Shown here: positions 16,711 to 24,746 of the stretch, in pieces | Position numbering within the stretch: the first letter of the stretch is position 1 | How the letters are laid out: each line of letters starts with the position of its first letter | Assembly (NCBI RefSeq): GCF_026625785.1 | Contig: NZ_CP113063.1 | Location: 2,232,001 to 2,296,000, forward strand | Direction: 5' to 3' | Length of the DNA stretch: 64,000 nt | Origin: Gordonia sp. SL306 | GTDB taxonomy: Bacteria; Actinomycetota; Actinomycetes; Mycobacteriales; Mycobacteriaceae | Notes under the pieces: model-generated | Seen by the model: the letters and a program-made list of their open reading frames with translations, nothing else | Told to the model about the DNA's origin: nothing | Databases searched by the model: none | Translations under genes and position numbers: made by a program

Positions 16711-17868
16711 ATGACATCAGTCCAGGAGGCCACCACACCGGCAACCGACCAGCTCGCCGACTTTCGCAGCCGGTTCCCCCACCTCGACGACACCGTCCAT
16801 CTCGCCAGCTGTAGCCAGGGCGCGTTGTCGATCGATCTCCAGCGTCGACTGCAGGACATGCAGGACGATCTGATCGCCGATCCGGCCCCCTGGGGACGCT
16901 GGATGGAGCTCGTCGAGACGCTTCGTGCACGGTTCGCGGCCCGGATCGGGGCATCGCCGGAGCAGGTCGCCATCGCGCCGAACGCCTCGATCGCCGCCTT
17001 TCAGGTCCGCACCACTATCGCGACGCGCGGCAACAAGGCGCTGCTGACCAGCGACCACGAGTTCCCGTCGGTGGGCCACGTGTGGCGCGCCTCCGCCGAC
17101 GGCACCCCGATCCGGTCAGTGCCGGCGGACGACTTCCTGTCCGCCTCCGCGTGGTCGTCGCAGATCGACGACACCGTCGGGGTCGTATCGGCGCCGCTGG
17201 TCTCCTACGTCAACGGCACTCGCCCACCGGTCCGCGCCATCTCCGACGCCGCCCACGCTGCAGGCGCGCTGATGTTCGTCGATGCCTACCAGGGCAGCGG
17301 CGTGGTGCCCTACACCGTCGACGAGCTGGGCTGCGACTTCCTCGTCACCGGCGTGCTCAAGTACATGCTCGGCCTTCCCGGACTGGCCTTCCTCTACGTT
17401 CGCCATCCCGAAGATCTCGACAACCCGGCGCTGACCGGGTGGTTCGGCCGCAGCAACCCGTTCAACTTCGATCCGACCTACCTCGAAACGCCTTCCACTG
17501 CTGCGAAGTTCGAGACCGGAACACCCGGAGTGCCGTCGGTGTACGCAGCGCTCGGTGGTCTCGACGCGCTCGACACCGTCGACGCGCAGGTCGGCTGGGC
17601 TCACGTGCAACGGTTGGCCGAGCGCACGGCCACCGAACTCCGCGATCTCGGTGAGCAGGTCGATCGACCCGAGGATCCGGCGTTCTCAGGCCCGCAGGTC
17701 GCGATCATCGACGAGGATCCCGACACCCTCGCGGCGTGGCTGCTCGCCGAGCACCGCATCAGCACCGCACCACGTGGTCGGCGCCTGCGAATCTCGTTCC
17801 ACTACTACAGCACCGACAACGACGTCGACAGTATCGTCCAAGCGCTCGCGGCCTACCGCCGCCGCTGA
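16711..17868 (+). CDS. PLP-dependent class V aminotransferase-fold enzyme
   Basis: A 385-residue protein (391 if GTG 16693 is used; neither start has a good ribosome site). It shows the class V layout of cysteine desulfurases, kynureninases and isopenicillin N epimerase-like proteins. An N-terminal substrate segment (HLASCSQGALS) comes first. The PLP aspartate lies in LMFVDAYQGSG near residue 190, and the Schiff-base lysine in LVTGVLKYMLG near residue 213 (K in VLKYM). The small C-terminal domain ends FHYYSTDNDV. The reaction cannot be decided: epimerase, lyase and desulfurase are all possible. It lies 15 bp upstream of an NhaC-type transporter and opposite an XRE-cupin regulator, which suggests catabolism of an amine or amino acid taken up by the transporter. 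Confidence 0.85.
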   Translation: MTSVQEATTPATDQLADFRSRFPHLDDTVHLASCSQGALSIDLQRRLQDMQDDLIADPAPWGRWMELVETLRARFAARIGASPEQVAIAPNASIAAFQVRTTIATRGNKALLTSDHEFPSVGHVWRASADGTPIRSVPADDFLSASAWSSQIDDTVGVVSAPLVSYVNGTRPPVRAISDAAHAAGALMFVDAYQGSGVVPYTVDELGCDFLVTGVLKYMLGLPGLAFLYVRHPEDLDNPALTGWFGRSNPFNFDPTYLETPSTAAKFETGTPGVPSVYAALGGLDALDTVDAQVGWAHVQRLAERTATELRDLGEQVDRPEDPAFSGPQVAIIDEDPDTLAAWLLAEHRISTAPRGRRLRISFHYYSTDNDVDSIVQALAAYRRR

Positions 17869-17883
17869 AATCGGGAGTCCCCC

Positions 17884-19395
17884 ATGGAAACCACCCCAAC
17901 CGACGACCGTCTCGAGTTCCGCGGCGGCAAGTACGTCGCGTTCGTGGCGCCGGTCATCTTCCTCGTCGGCGTCATCTCGTACTTCGTGGCGTTCAACGTG
18001 TTCGACATGACCGCACTCACCGCATCCGGGCTCGTCGGTCTGATGTTGGGTGCGCTGCTCGCGCGGAACTATTCGAGCTATTGGAATGCCGCCCTGCGTG
18101 GCCTCTCCTCCCCCACGGCGAGCACATTGCTGATGATCCTGCTGGCCGTCAGCCTCTTCTCGATGCTCTTGAGCGCGTCCGGTGCCGCCAACGGATTGAT
18201 CTGGGCGGCACAGGAAGCCGGTGTGTCACCGGCGCTGTTCCCGGCCATCGCGTTCGTCATCGCCGGCGTGATGTCGATGTCGACGGGAACGTCCATCGGG
18301 ACATTGTTCACCGCGTTCCCCGTGATCTTCCCCGCCGGCGTGGTGCTGGGTGCTCATCCGCTCCTGCTGGCGGGGGCGATCCTCTCCGGAGCCCTGTTCG
18401 GCGACAACCTGGCGCCCATCTCCGATTCGACCGTGGTGTCGTCGGCGACGCAGCGCTTCCGCCGCAAGGAGGGTGTCGCCGACATCGCAGGCGTCGTGCG
18501 CTCTCGCACTCGCTATTCGCTGCCCACCGCGGGCATCACGCTCGTGCTGTACGTCGTCATCGGGCTGATCCTCACCACCGACTCTGGCGCCTCCGCCACG
18601 CCCACCGACGTGGGACCGAAGCCGCTGCTGATGCTCATCGCCGTGGTTGCCCTTCTCGCCGTGGCCTTCTGGAAGCGGGATCTGTTCCTGGCGACCACCT
18701 GCGGTCTGGTCGTAGGCACGGTCATCGGTCTGGCATCGGGGCTCATCACGCCTGCCGACATCATCTCGTCGAAGGACGACGCCGCCACCGGCTTCCTCGT
18801 CGACGGCATCACCGACGTGCTGCCGCTCATCGGCCTCGGCATCATCGTGTTCGCCATCATCGGCGTGCTCGAGGGCTCCGGTGTCTTCGACGCCATCGTC
18901 GATGCGATCACCGGCTCACGTCTCACAAATACCGCACGTGGCACCGAGACCGCGATCGCCGTCGGCGCCATCGTCTCCGGCGGGCTGTTCGCTGGCGTCA
19001 ACGGTCCCACCATGATGTTCTACGGACCACTCGTCGACCGCATCGGCTCGCGAGCCCGCCTCCATCCGTATCGTCGCGCCAACATCATGGACTGCAACGT
19101 CCTCGGACTGGGATCGGTTGTGCCGGTGGTCAGTTCCTTCCTCCTGATCGCGAGCCTGCTGACCGAAGGTGCGAACCAGGTGTCGGCACTGGCGATGTTC
19201 ACGGTCACGTTCTATCCGCTCGTCCTGACAGTCGTCATGGCGATATCGATCGCCACCGGTTGGGGACGTCGGTTCGAGGGTCCGGATGGGATGGCGGTGC
19301 GTGAAGATGCGGAGGCGCGGGTGGCTGATGGCGCGACCGCGGAGGTACTCCAACAGGAGGCGACCTCTGTCCGTCAACAGGTCGCTGCCAACTGA
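17884..19395 (+). CDS. NhaC-type Na+/H+ or amine-exchange antiporter
   Basis: A 503-residue membrane protein with about 11-12 helices, starting at ATG 17884 after GGGAG eight bases upstream. Conserved NhaC-family stretches are visible: MSMSTGTSIGT near residue 122, GALFGDNLAPISDSTV near residue 175, and VSGGLFAGVNGPTMMFYGPL near residue 365. The family includes sodium/proton, malate/lactate and lysine/tyramine exchangers. Pairing with a PLP enzyme and XRE-cupin regulator favours an amino-acid or amine substrate. Its 3' end, from about residue 345 onward, is duplicated perfectly at 22326-22690, and the 37-residue C-terminal tail differs from that of the duplicate. The gene is intact. Confidence 0.88.
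   Translation: METTPTDDRLEFRGGKYVAFVAPVIFLVGVISYFVAFNVFDMTALTASGLVGLMLGALLARNYSSYWNAALRGLSSPTASTLLMILLAVSLFSMLLSASGAANGLIWAAQEAGVSPALFPAIAFVIAGVMSMSTGTSIGTLFTAFPVIFPAGVVLGAHPLLLAGAILSGALFGDNLAPISDSTVVSSATQRFRRKEGVADIAGVVRSRTRYSLPTAGITLVLYVVIGLILTTDSGASATPTDVGPKPLLMLIAVVALLAVAFWKRDLFLATTCGLVVGTVIGLASGLITPADIISSKDDAATGFLVDGITDVLPLIGLGIIVFAIIGVLEGSGVFDAIVDAITGSRLTNTARGTETAIAVGAIVSGGLFAGVNGPTMMFYGPLVDRIGSRARLHPYRRANIMDCNVLGLGSVVPVVSSFLLIASLLTEGANQVSALAMFTVTFYPLVLTVVMAISIATGWGRRFEGPDGMAVREDAEARVADGATAEVLQQEATSVRQQVAAN
18916..19280. repeat. 365-bp direct repeat, copy 1 (inside the intact nhaC-type gene)
   Basis: Bases 18916-19280 are identical, base for base as compared by eye, to 22326-22690 (offset 3410). 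Beyond 19280 the two copies stay about 80% similar for some 30 bp and then diverge completely. Before 18916 they are unrelated. Copy 1 encodes roughly residues 345-466 of the transporter. Confidence 0.95.
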
Positions 19396-19461
19396 CGGCG
19401 CCTGGCCGCGTGTGAGCCACGGGTTGAGCTCGCTGACGGGCTGTGCATCTGCCTGCACGAA

Positions 19462-19839
19462 TCAACGGCTTCCGACCGACCCGCCCTGCCGTTGCGACCA
19501 ACCAGAAAGCTCGGCCCGGAACTGCTTGCCTGTCCACTCCACGATGCGGTCCCAATCATCAGGGGGCAGACGAGAGATTCGGTCCACATTCCGTGCGTGC
19601 CAATCGTCGACAGCCGACCGCACGCGTCGCTGGAACTCAGCCTGCATTACGCGATCATCGTCGAGGAACAGTGCGTAGTTGTCCGGCGCCCATCGCGTGG
19701 GCATCGGAAACAGCTCGTCCCTGAGTTCACCTTGATTCAGATCGTCAAGCACCCGGCGCAGTTCACCTGCCAGGGACGGATCACCTGCCACGTCGCGAAG
19801 GGCGTCACGATACTCCGGTGTCAGTTCGAGATCAGACAT
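19462..19839 (-). CDS. Small acidic protein of the type VII cassette, unknown function
   Basis: A 125-residue protein starting at ATG 19839, overlapping the end of the membrane-protein gene by 8 nt; GGAGGAG lies nine bases upstream. It is soluble, helical and acidic, with many Trp/Asp pairs (PPDDWDRIVEW, VDDWHARN). It has no signal peptide or membrane segment and resembles no family I recognise. As the last gene of a coupled four-gene unit with a WXG effector, it could be a chaperone or immunity factor; this is inference. Confidence 0.65.
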   Translation of the reverse strand: MSDLELTPEYRDALRDVAGDPSLAGELRRVLDDLNQGELRDELFPMPTRWAPDNYALFLDDDRVMQAEFQRRVRSAVDDWHARNVDRISRLPPDDWDRIVEWTGKQFRAELSGWSQRQGGSVGSR

Positions 19840-20641
19840 AACGGGCTGTCTCCTCCACGAGTGCCCCATTTCGAAGACGCGCGACTGCACGCTTGTCAGA
19901 CAGTTCATCCCGCAGCTCTGGGTGACGGTGATAGAAGTCCAAAAGCCACAGCGTTGCCGGGGCGCCGAGACAAGTCTCATCGATACGTATCGACGGCTTG
20001 GCCGCAGACCACTGCACACGCGTGCCGGCTTGTGCGCTCCGCTTCGAGTCAACCAACGTGAGCTCGTTCATCGATTCCCATGCAATCTCAATCCGCTTGT
20101 CGTTTGCGGTGATCGCAATGGCGCTCGGTGACAGCACGAGAAAGTCGCGTCGGCTCCGTCTGCCCCGACCGTACAGCTCGAACAGACATAGTCCTCCGAG
20201 AATCAATCCAGCTGCCGGATATACGGTCGTGAATCCAGCACCTGAGACCGGAAGGCTCATCAGGCCACTCCACATCCCATACGTGAAAGCAAACGACGCG
20301 ATTGCCAGTAGGACAGCCGATACGAGTTCCCGTTTCCGGAGCGCGATGTCTTGCCCCACGTGCGTGGCGCCGCCGATTACACAGGTACCGGCCAGATCTG
20401 GAGCTTCCTGTCGACGCAGAACTTGCGTGCGCGCATTCGAGGCGGCTTGCGCCAGCAGCCCCGCCGCGGCAGTGAGTCCCACCGCTCCGCCAAGCGGTTC
20501 GCTATTCGCGAACCCGACACAGGCGAGCACCAGAAACGCGGCCGAAAGCACCAGGGTTGTCACCGTGAGACGCGCGGCACGCGGCGAGCGTCTCGCTAAC
20601 CATATGGGTGGTACGGGATAGATCGCCGCGCGATGATTCAT
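19832..20641 (-). CDS. Membrane protein of the type VII cassette, PH-like cytosolic domain
   Basis: A 269-residue protein starting at ATG 20641, which overlaps the stop of the WXG effector by 4 nt (ATGA). Hydrophobic segments lie at about residues 24-40, 46-64, 101-121 and 131-151 (two pairs). After a basic turn (GRGRRSRR) comes a soluble C-terminal domain (DFLVLSPSAIAITANDKRIEIAWESM) with the look of the bacterial PH/YcxB-like fold. An in-frame ATG two codons upstream is possible, but the coupled start fits better. Sitting directly behind a WXG effector, it is a candidate immunity or secretion-accessory protein; no known family confirms this. Confidence 0.68.
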   Translation of the reverse strand: MNHRAAIYPVPPIWLARRSPRAARLTVTTLVLSAAFLVLACVGFANSEPLGGAVGLTAAAGLLAQAASNARTQVLRRQEAPDLAGTCVIGGATHVGQDIALRKRELVSAVLLAIASFAFTYGMWSGLMSLPVSGAGFTTVYPAAGLILGGLCLFELYGRGRRSRRDFLVLSPSAIAITANDKRIEIAWESMNELTLVDSKRSAQAGTRVQWSAAKPSIRIDETCLGAPATLWLLDFYHRHPELRDELSDKRAVARLRNGALVEETARYV

Positions 20642-21909
20642 CGGCATACCATCTGGCCGACGAGATTTCCGACCGTCCCGAAGAGCAAACCTCCACCGAA
20701 CGCACGTGCGAATGCCTGTCGCGCGGCCAGTCCCTCGGGCGCCGTGGCGGTCACAAGCATGTCGCCTGCAAGGCTGACCCCACCCGTAGTCCCGGCCACG
20801 CACGCGTCATAGCCATCCTTCGCATTCGCGATATTGACGCCAGTGGAGATGATCGTCAACGCAGGCCCGGCGTTCTTCGCCCCGACCTCGAGCTTCGTTG
20901 CCTGCTCCGCACTCAGAAAAGGCAACCCGTCTGCGACATGCGGTTCCAGGGCAGCCATTCCCGCACCTGCCAAGGATTGGGCGACATTATCGGTACTCGG
21001 AACTGGGAGCTCGACCCCATCGACTTTTGCTACCGCCTTGCCATTCTTTTCCGTTACCACGAGCGGTGATTGGCCTTCGCGCATGAACGTGGTGGTGCTC
21101 GACCCGTCGGCATGTGTCGTCTTCGTCGAGAAGAGTCGTCCCTTCTCGTTGTACAAGTCGAAGGTATTTCCCTCGCCGCCCCGATGCACGTCGGTGTAGA
21201 CCTGCTTGCTTCCGTCGAGCATGCCCAAGGTCGTGATCGTCTTTCCGTCCTTTGTCACGACCGCTTTGTCGACGATCGTGCCAATCATGTGCTCCTCGAG
21301 TTTGCTCTGTTGAGCCTTTCGTCCCCTCTCGTTCCACAGGTCGGGAACAACGTCGGCCGGAGCGTTTGCGTCGTCATGGAGGCTCGGCGCTTCGATACCG
21401 AACGCGACGCTCTGAACGAGAGATGCCTCGGCGAGTAGCCGATCGGTTTCCCCTAGCTCGACGAGTCGAGGATTTAGCTGATCTTGAAATCCCTGGGCGG
21501 CAAGCGACATCAACCGGGCCATGGCTGGCTTCATAAGTTTAGGCCGCACAAGGACCGTCCATACCTCATCAACGTAGAGATCCCCAGCCTCGATCACACG
21601 GACGAGGGAATCAATGGAACGCTTTCCGGCGTCCAACTCAGGACCCAAGCGCGCTGCGGCGGAAGCTGCCGTCCCATGGATACGATTGAGATCCCAGACC
21701 GCAGACAACGATCGTTCGGCCACCTCAGAGGCAGCGTCGGATGCCTCGCCCTTCCAGTCATTGTTGAACTGGTTCTGGAACGAGGCAACCTTGTATTCGA
21801 CCTGCTGTGCCGCTTCTTCGATGTTCTCGCTGACTGCTGCCATTTCGGCACCAATACTTGAAAGGTGACTCGGATTCCACGTGCTCAATACGGCACGGCT
21901 TGGAATCAT
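20638..21909 (-). CDS. WXG-type effector of type VII secretion, large
   Basis: A 423-residue protein starting at ATG 21909, coupled by a 4-nt overlap to the EspC-like gene. The first 110 residues are a helical WXG-like domain: IPSRAVLSTWNPSHL at the start, as in mycobacterial ESX effectors, then W52-K-G54 (NDWKGEASDAA). The middle (about 200-300) carries a short RHS-like beta segment (YNEKGRLFSTKTTHADGSSTTTF) and the last 100 residues are Gly/Ala-rich and hydrophobic. No Sec signal is present, as expected for an ESX substrate. No catalytic toxin domain was recognised; the C-terminus could insert into membranes. It lies in the interval flanked by the nhaC duplication. Confidence 0.78.
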   Translation of the reverse strand: MIPSRAVLSTWNPSHLSSIGAEMAAVSENIEEAAQQVEYKVASFQNQFNNDWKGEASDAASEVAERSLSAVWDLNRIHGTAASAAARLGPELDAGKRSIDSLVRVIEAGDLYVDEVWTVLVRPKLMKPAMARLMSLAAQGFQDQLNPRLVELGETDRLLAEASLVQSVAFGIEAPSLHDDANAPADVVPDLWNERGRKAQQSKLEEHMIGTIVDKAVVTKDGKTITTLGMLDGSKQVYTDVHRGGEGNTFDLYNEKGRLFSTKTTHADGSSTTTFMREGQSPLVVTEKNGKAVAKVDGVELPVPSTDNVAQSLAGAGMAALEPHVADGLPFLSAEQATKLEVGAKNAGPALTIISTGVNIANAKDGYDACVAGTTGGVSLAGDMLVTATAPEGLAARQAFARAFGGGLLFGTVGNLVGQMVCR

Positions 21910-22208
21910 CGATCTGCCGCAATGTTGTCTAGACGGGAAGCCATCTCATCGTCGGTGACTTCAAACTCGCCGGCGGCGTTACGGACAGCGGCGCCCATCG
22001 CAAGGTAATCGCCTGTGACCTTCTCCAAAGGTCGGCGGATTACTCCGGCTGCCTTTGACGCAGCGTATGCCGTCGCGGATCCAGGCACACAAGCCGCCAA
22101 CGACTCGTAGCGTACAGGTATCGACGCGTCCGAGATCGCTCGCGCTACCACCTCCGCGGACCCTGCGAACCCACGCAAGATTGCAGGATCTACCGAAACT
22201 CTCGACAT
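21906..22208 (-). CDS. EspC-like type VII secretion target protein
   Basis: A 100-residue helical protein starting at ATG 22208, after a GGGGGGA run about five bases upstream. It has the size and layout of the EspC/DUF2580 type VII target family: MSRVSVDPAILRGFAGSAEV at the start, two long helices and an acidic end with EVTDDEMASRLDNI. Such proteins are usually encoded directly before a larger WXG effector and form a secreted heterodimer with it; here the effector gene overlaps by 4 nt. It is the first gene of the cassette, so its promoter must lie in 22209-22325, next to the repeat copy 2. Confidence 0.78.
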   Translation of the reverse strand: MSRVSVDPAILRGFAGSAEVVARAISDASIPVRYESLAACVPGSATAYAASKAAGVIRRPLEKVTGDYLAMGAAVRNAAGEFEVTDDEMASRLDNIAADR

Positions 22209-22325
22209 TGTTCCCCCCAAGTCCATCGGCCTCGCCGTCGGAAGCATTGTAGTAGCTGCGGGCAGCAGGCGAGACGGGATGCGGCCCTCCCCCGTGCTGT
22301 CTTTGGTTTGATCGTGATTGTCGGG

Positions 22326-22690
22326 TCACGTCTCACAAATACCGCACGTGGCACCGAGACCGCGATCGCCGTCGGCGCCATCGTCTCCGGCGGGCTGTTC
22401 GCTGGCGTCAACGGTCCCACCATGATGTTCTACGGACCACTCGTCGACCGCATCGGCTCGCGAGCCCGCCTCCATCCGTATCGTCGCGCCAACATCATGG
22501 ACTGCAACGTCCTCGGACTGGGATCGGTTGTGCCGGTGGTCAGTTCCTTCCTCCTGATCGCGAGCCTGCTGACCGAAGGTGCGAACCAGGTGTCGGCACT
22601 GGCGATGTTCACGGTCACGTTCTATCCGCTCGTCCTGACAGTCGTCATGGCGATATCGATCGCCACCGGTTGGGGACGTCGGTTCGAGGG
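22326..22690. repeat. 365-bp direct repeat, copy 2 (nhaC 3' duplication)
   Basis: Identical to 18916-19280. The left edge is sharp: unrelated bases precede TCACGTCTC. The right edge grades through about 30 bp of partial similarity into a different 3' tail. With copy 1 it brackets a 3.0-kb interval that holds only the distinct nhaC tail and the type VII cassette. Confidence 0.95.
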
Positions 22691-22841
22691 CGCGGATGGG
22701 GTGCCGGTGCGTGAAGAGGCCGAGGTAGGCGCGAGGGACCTCGATGCAGTTGAAGTTCCGACTCCGTCGTCGAACGCCGAGACTGGTGCGGAACGAACCG
22801 CGGAGTTCGTCCCGCCGGAAGTTGCATCCCAACACTCGTGA
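22326..22841 (+). pseudogene. 3' fragment of an nhaC-type gene with a different C-terminal tail
   Basis: The frame continues from repeat copy 2 to a stop at 22841. It encodes the last 122 repeated residues of the antiporter plus a unique tail of about 50 residues rich in Glu, Pro and Ser (ending FVPPEVASQHS). The N-terminal 345 residues are missing, so it cannot be a working transporter. An in-frame TTG at 22308 or a GTG shortly after could start translation, but no ribosome site is seen. It is best read as the original 3' end of the host gene, displaced when the cassette arrived. Confidence 0.85.
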
Positions 22842-22913
22842 CCGGGTAACCCCGGCTGACGGGGTGCAACCGGCTCCGGCTACCACGTACCTGCGGCTGC
22901 AGGGCTGGGTTCG

Positions 22914-23375
22914 CTACGGGACGACCAAGTAATTGGAAGAGAAGTACGATAGGCCACTCCCGATGAAAGACAGTGCGTGCAAGCCTGATCCGGGATACAT
23001 CGTGGTGTGCACAGGCTTGCCACCATTCGGCCCTGCTGTGACGGTGGCGGCAGGTCCTCGATACAACGTATCGAAGTCGACAGCGCTCCGGATCGTCACC
23101 CGACAAACAGCATTTCGCCTCCAGCCCGGTCCATCACCCACGAACCCCCGGGGTGTCAGAGTGATGAAGGCCTTGCCGCGCTGTTGGCGATCGAATTTGA
23201 TCCCGACGTGGATCGGTCCACGACAACCACTGTTCCCGCCGACAGCCCAAACATCCTGGCTGTACTGGCTGATTCGAGGTGCCTCGTAGGGCTTGGCGCC
23301 GGCAGTGCCGGCGCCCACGAGCGACACGACGGCAGCTACTGCTGCGCACACCAGTACGATCAAACGACGGAACAT
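22914..23375 (-). CDS. Small secreted protein of unknown function
   Basis: A 153-residue protein starting at ATG 23375. It has a clear Sec signal peptide (MFRRLIVLVCAAVAAVVSL, cleavage near AGA at about residue 27). The mature domain of about 125 residues has two Cys (in NSGCRGP and NAVCRVT) suited to a disulfide and a beta-rich, Gly-rich composition. No family was recognised. It is encoded downstream of another exported protein in the same direction, 102 bp away. Confidence 0.72.
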   Translation of the reverse strand: MFRRLIVLVCAAVAAVVSLVGAGTAGAKPYEAPRISQYSQDVWAVGGNSGCRGPIHVGIKFDRQQRGKAFITLTPRGFVGDGPGWRRNAVCRVTIRSAVDFDTLYRGPAATVTAGPNGGKPVHTTMYPGSGLHALSFIGSGLSYFSSNYLVVP

Positions 23376-23477
23376 GTCGGTCCTTTCAGTCAGGCTGCTG
23401 GACAGCGATGGTCGGTCGCGATCGTCCGGAATTGATGTTGGCGCTGATTCCAGGTATTCGTGAACTTCACGATGTGA

Positions 23478-24746
23478 TCACGGCGCGGATGCCGCTTCCT
23501 GCGGCCAGTTCACCTCGCCGCCCGGGACGGCTGACCTGATCTGATCACTGTGTTGTTTGGTCATATTGCGCGCCGAATTCTCACCCTGCGGAGCACCTGC
23601 ACCTAGCAACGCGTACGGTGCAACGGCTTCCTCCACCGACCAGTTGGCTTTCCAAGCTCCGACGGTGACGGTGACGTCACCTCGGTGGTTCACGACATAA
23701 TCGACCGCTGGGAGTCGTGACTTTCGTGCGTCGTGCGCTGCGAGCCTGTATTCGAACTGGTTCCCACCAGACCCCGGAAGCGGCTTGGCGTTGGGCGCCT
23801 TCGGTTCATTCTGCTTCCAAGGGTCCTTCGGGTGAGCACCAGGGTCGCCCGCACCGAGCGCATATGCAAGTGCGCCACCGGCCGTGCCTCCCAGAACTGC
23901 ACCGACAGCTGCACCTGCCGCACCTGCACCGGCAGCTCCAATTGCCGCACCTGCGGCAAAGCCTATTCCCGCGCCCGCGACGCCACCTATAGGGGCGCCG
24001 GGCGGCCCGAAGATCACCCCGTTGTATACCGCGCCCGCGACCGCGCCGACCCCAGTCCCGATCACTGCACCCCCGGCCGCACCCATCACCGCTGCCGGAA
24101 TACCCAACGTGACGGCACCCGCAGTGCCACCGGTCATCACGCCGATGATCGTCGACGCCGCCTGACGCGACGCCTCATCCTCAGGCACCCCCACCGAAAT
24201 CAAACCCTGGGCGATCTTGGCCTCACCATAAGCCGACCACTCATTGACCGACGTCACATCCCGCTGCGACATCCCCTTCGGAATATCAGACACAAAATTG
24301 CCGACACGAATCTTCTTCGGCGGCGGCGCAATCGGCCGCACCGGCTTCACCACACGCGGCACCCGCAACGGCTGCGACGGCAACGGCGTATACGCATCCT
24401 CATAACTCGTACCCGAATCCGGCGCCACATACGACTGATACGGCGCCTCCTGCGGCGGACCCGGAATCGACCCCGGCCCCGGGGTATAGGCAGGCGCCAC
24501 CTGCGGAGTCGGCGTCGTCCCACCCTGCTCCGGTGCCGGCGCATCCGGTGTCGTGCCACCCTGCTGCGGTGCCGTGTCGCTCGGGCTCGTGCCGCCCTGC
24601 TCCGGAGCCGCCTGAGCCAAACCCGCACCCACACCCGCCGCAATCGACGCAGCCAACGCCGCCGAGGTCACCGACAACAACAACGGCGAACGACGACCCT
24701 CCAGATCATGACGATGCCGCGACCGGCGCTCAGATGCGTAAGCCAT
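23478..24746 (-). CDS. Exported protein with Pro/Gln repeats and a glycine-zipper segment
   Basis: A 422-residue protein starting at ATG 24746 (MAYASERRSRH), with GGAGGGG about 10 bases upstream. The N-terminus has an unusually long basic region, then a hydrophobic signal (SPLLLSVTSAALAAS) with cleavage near AQA at 46. Residues 47-85 hold three imperfect copies of a QGGT(T/S)P unit, followed by a Pro-rich linker. Residues 200-320 are a long Ala/Gly zipper (GGAVIGTGVGAVAGAV, GAGAAGAAVGAVLGG) that could insert in or coat a membrane. A soluble C-terminal domain follows (VDYVVNHRGDVTVTVGAWKANW). A cell-envelope function is inferred; the closest known annotations are uncharacterised. Confidence 0.72.
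   Translation of the reverse strand: MAYASERRSRHRHDLEGRRSPLLLSVTSAALAASIAAGVGAGLAQAAPEQGGTSPSDTAPQQGGTTPDAPAPEQGGTTPTPQVAPAYTPGPGSIPGPPQEAPYQSYVAPDSGTSYEDAYTPLPSQPLRVPRVVKPVRPIAPPPKKIRVGNFVSDIPKGMSQRDVTSVNEWSAYGEAKIAQGLISVGVPEDEASRQAASTIIGVMTGGTAGAVTLGIPAAVMGAAGGAVIGTGVGAVAGAVYNGVIFGPPGAPIGGVAGAGIGFAAGAAIGAAGAGAAGAAVGAVLGGTAGGALAYALGAGDPGAHPKDPWKQNEPKAPNAKPLPGSGGNQFEYRLAAHDARKSRLPAVDYVVNHRGDVTVTVGAWKANWSVEEAVAPYALLGAGAPQGENSARNMTKQHSDQIRSAVPGGEVNWPQEAASAP

Noticed and set aside
19462..22208. The inserted segment as a prophage or ICE remnant.
   Set aside because: No integrase, capsid, relaxase or replication gene and no tRNA attachment site is seen.
18916..22690. The 365-bp repeats as ends of an insertion sequence or long terminal repeats of a transposon.
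   Set aside because: The repeat is coding sequence of the host transporter gene, there is no transposase and no terminal inverted repeats.
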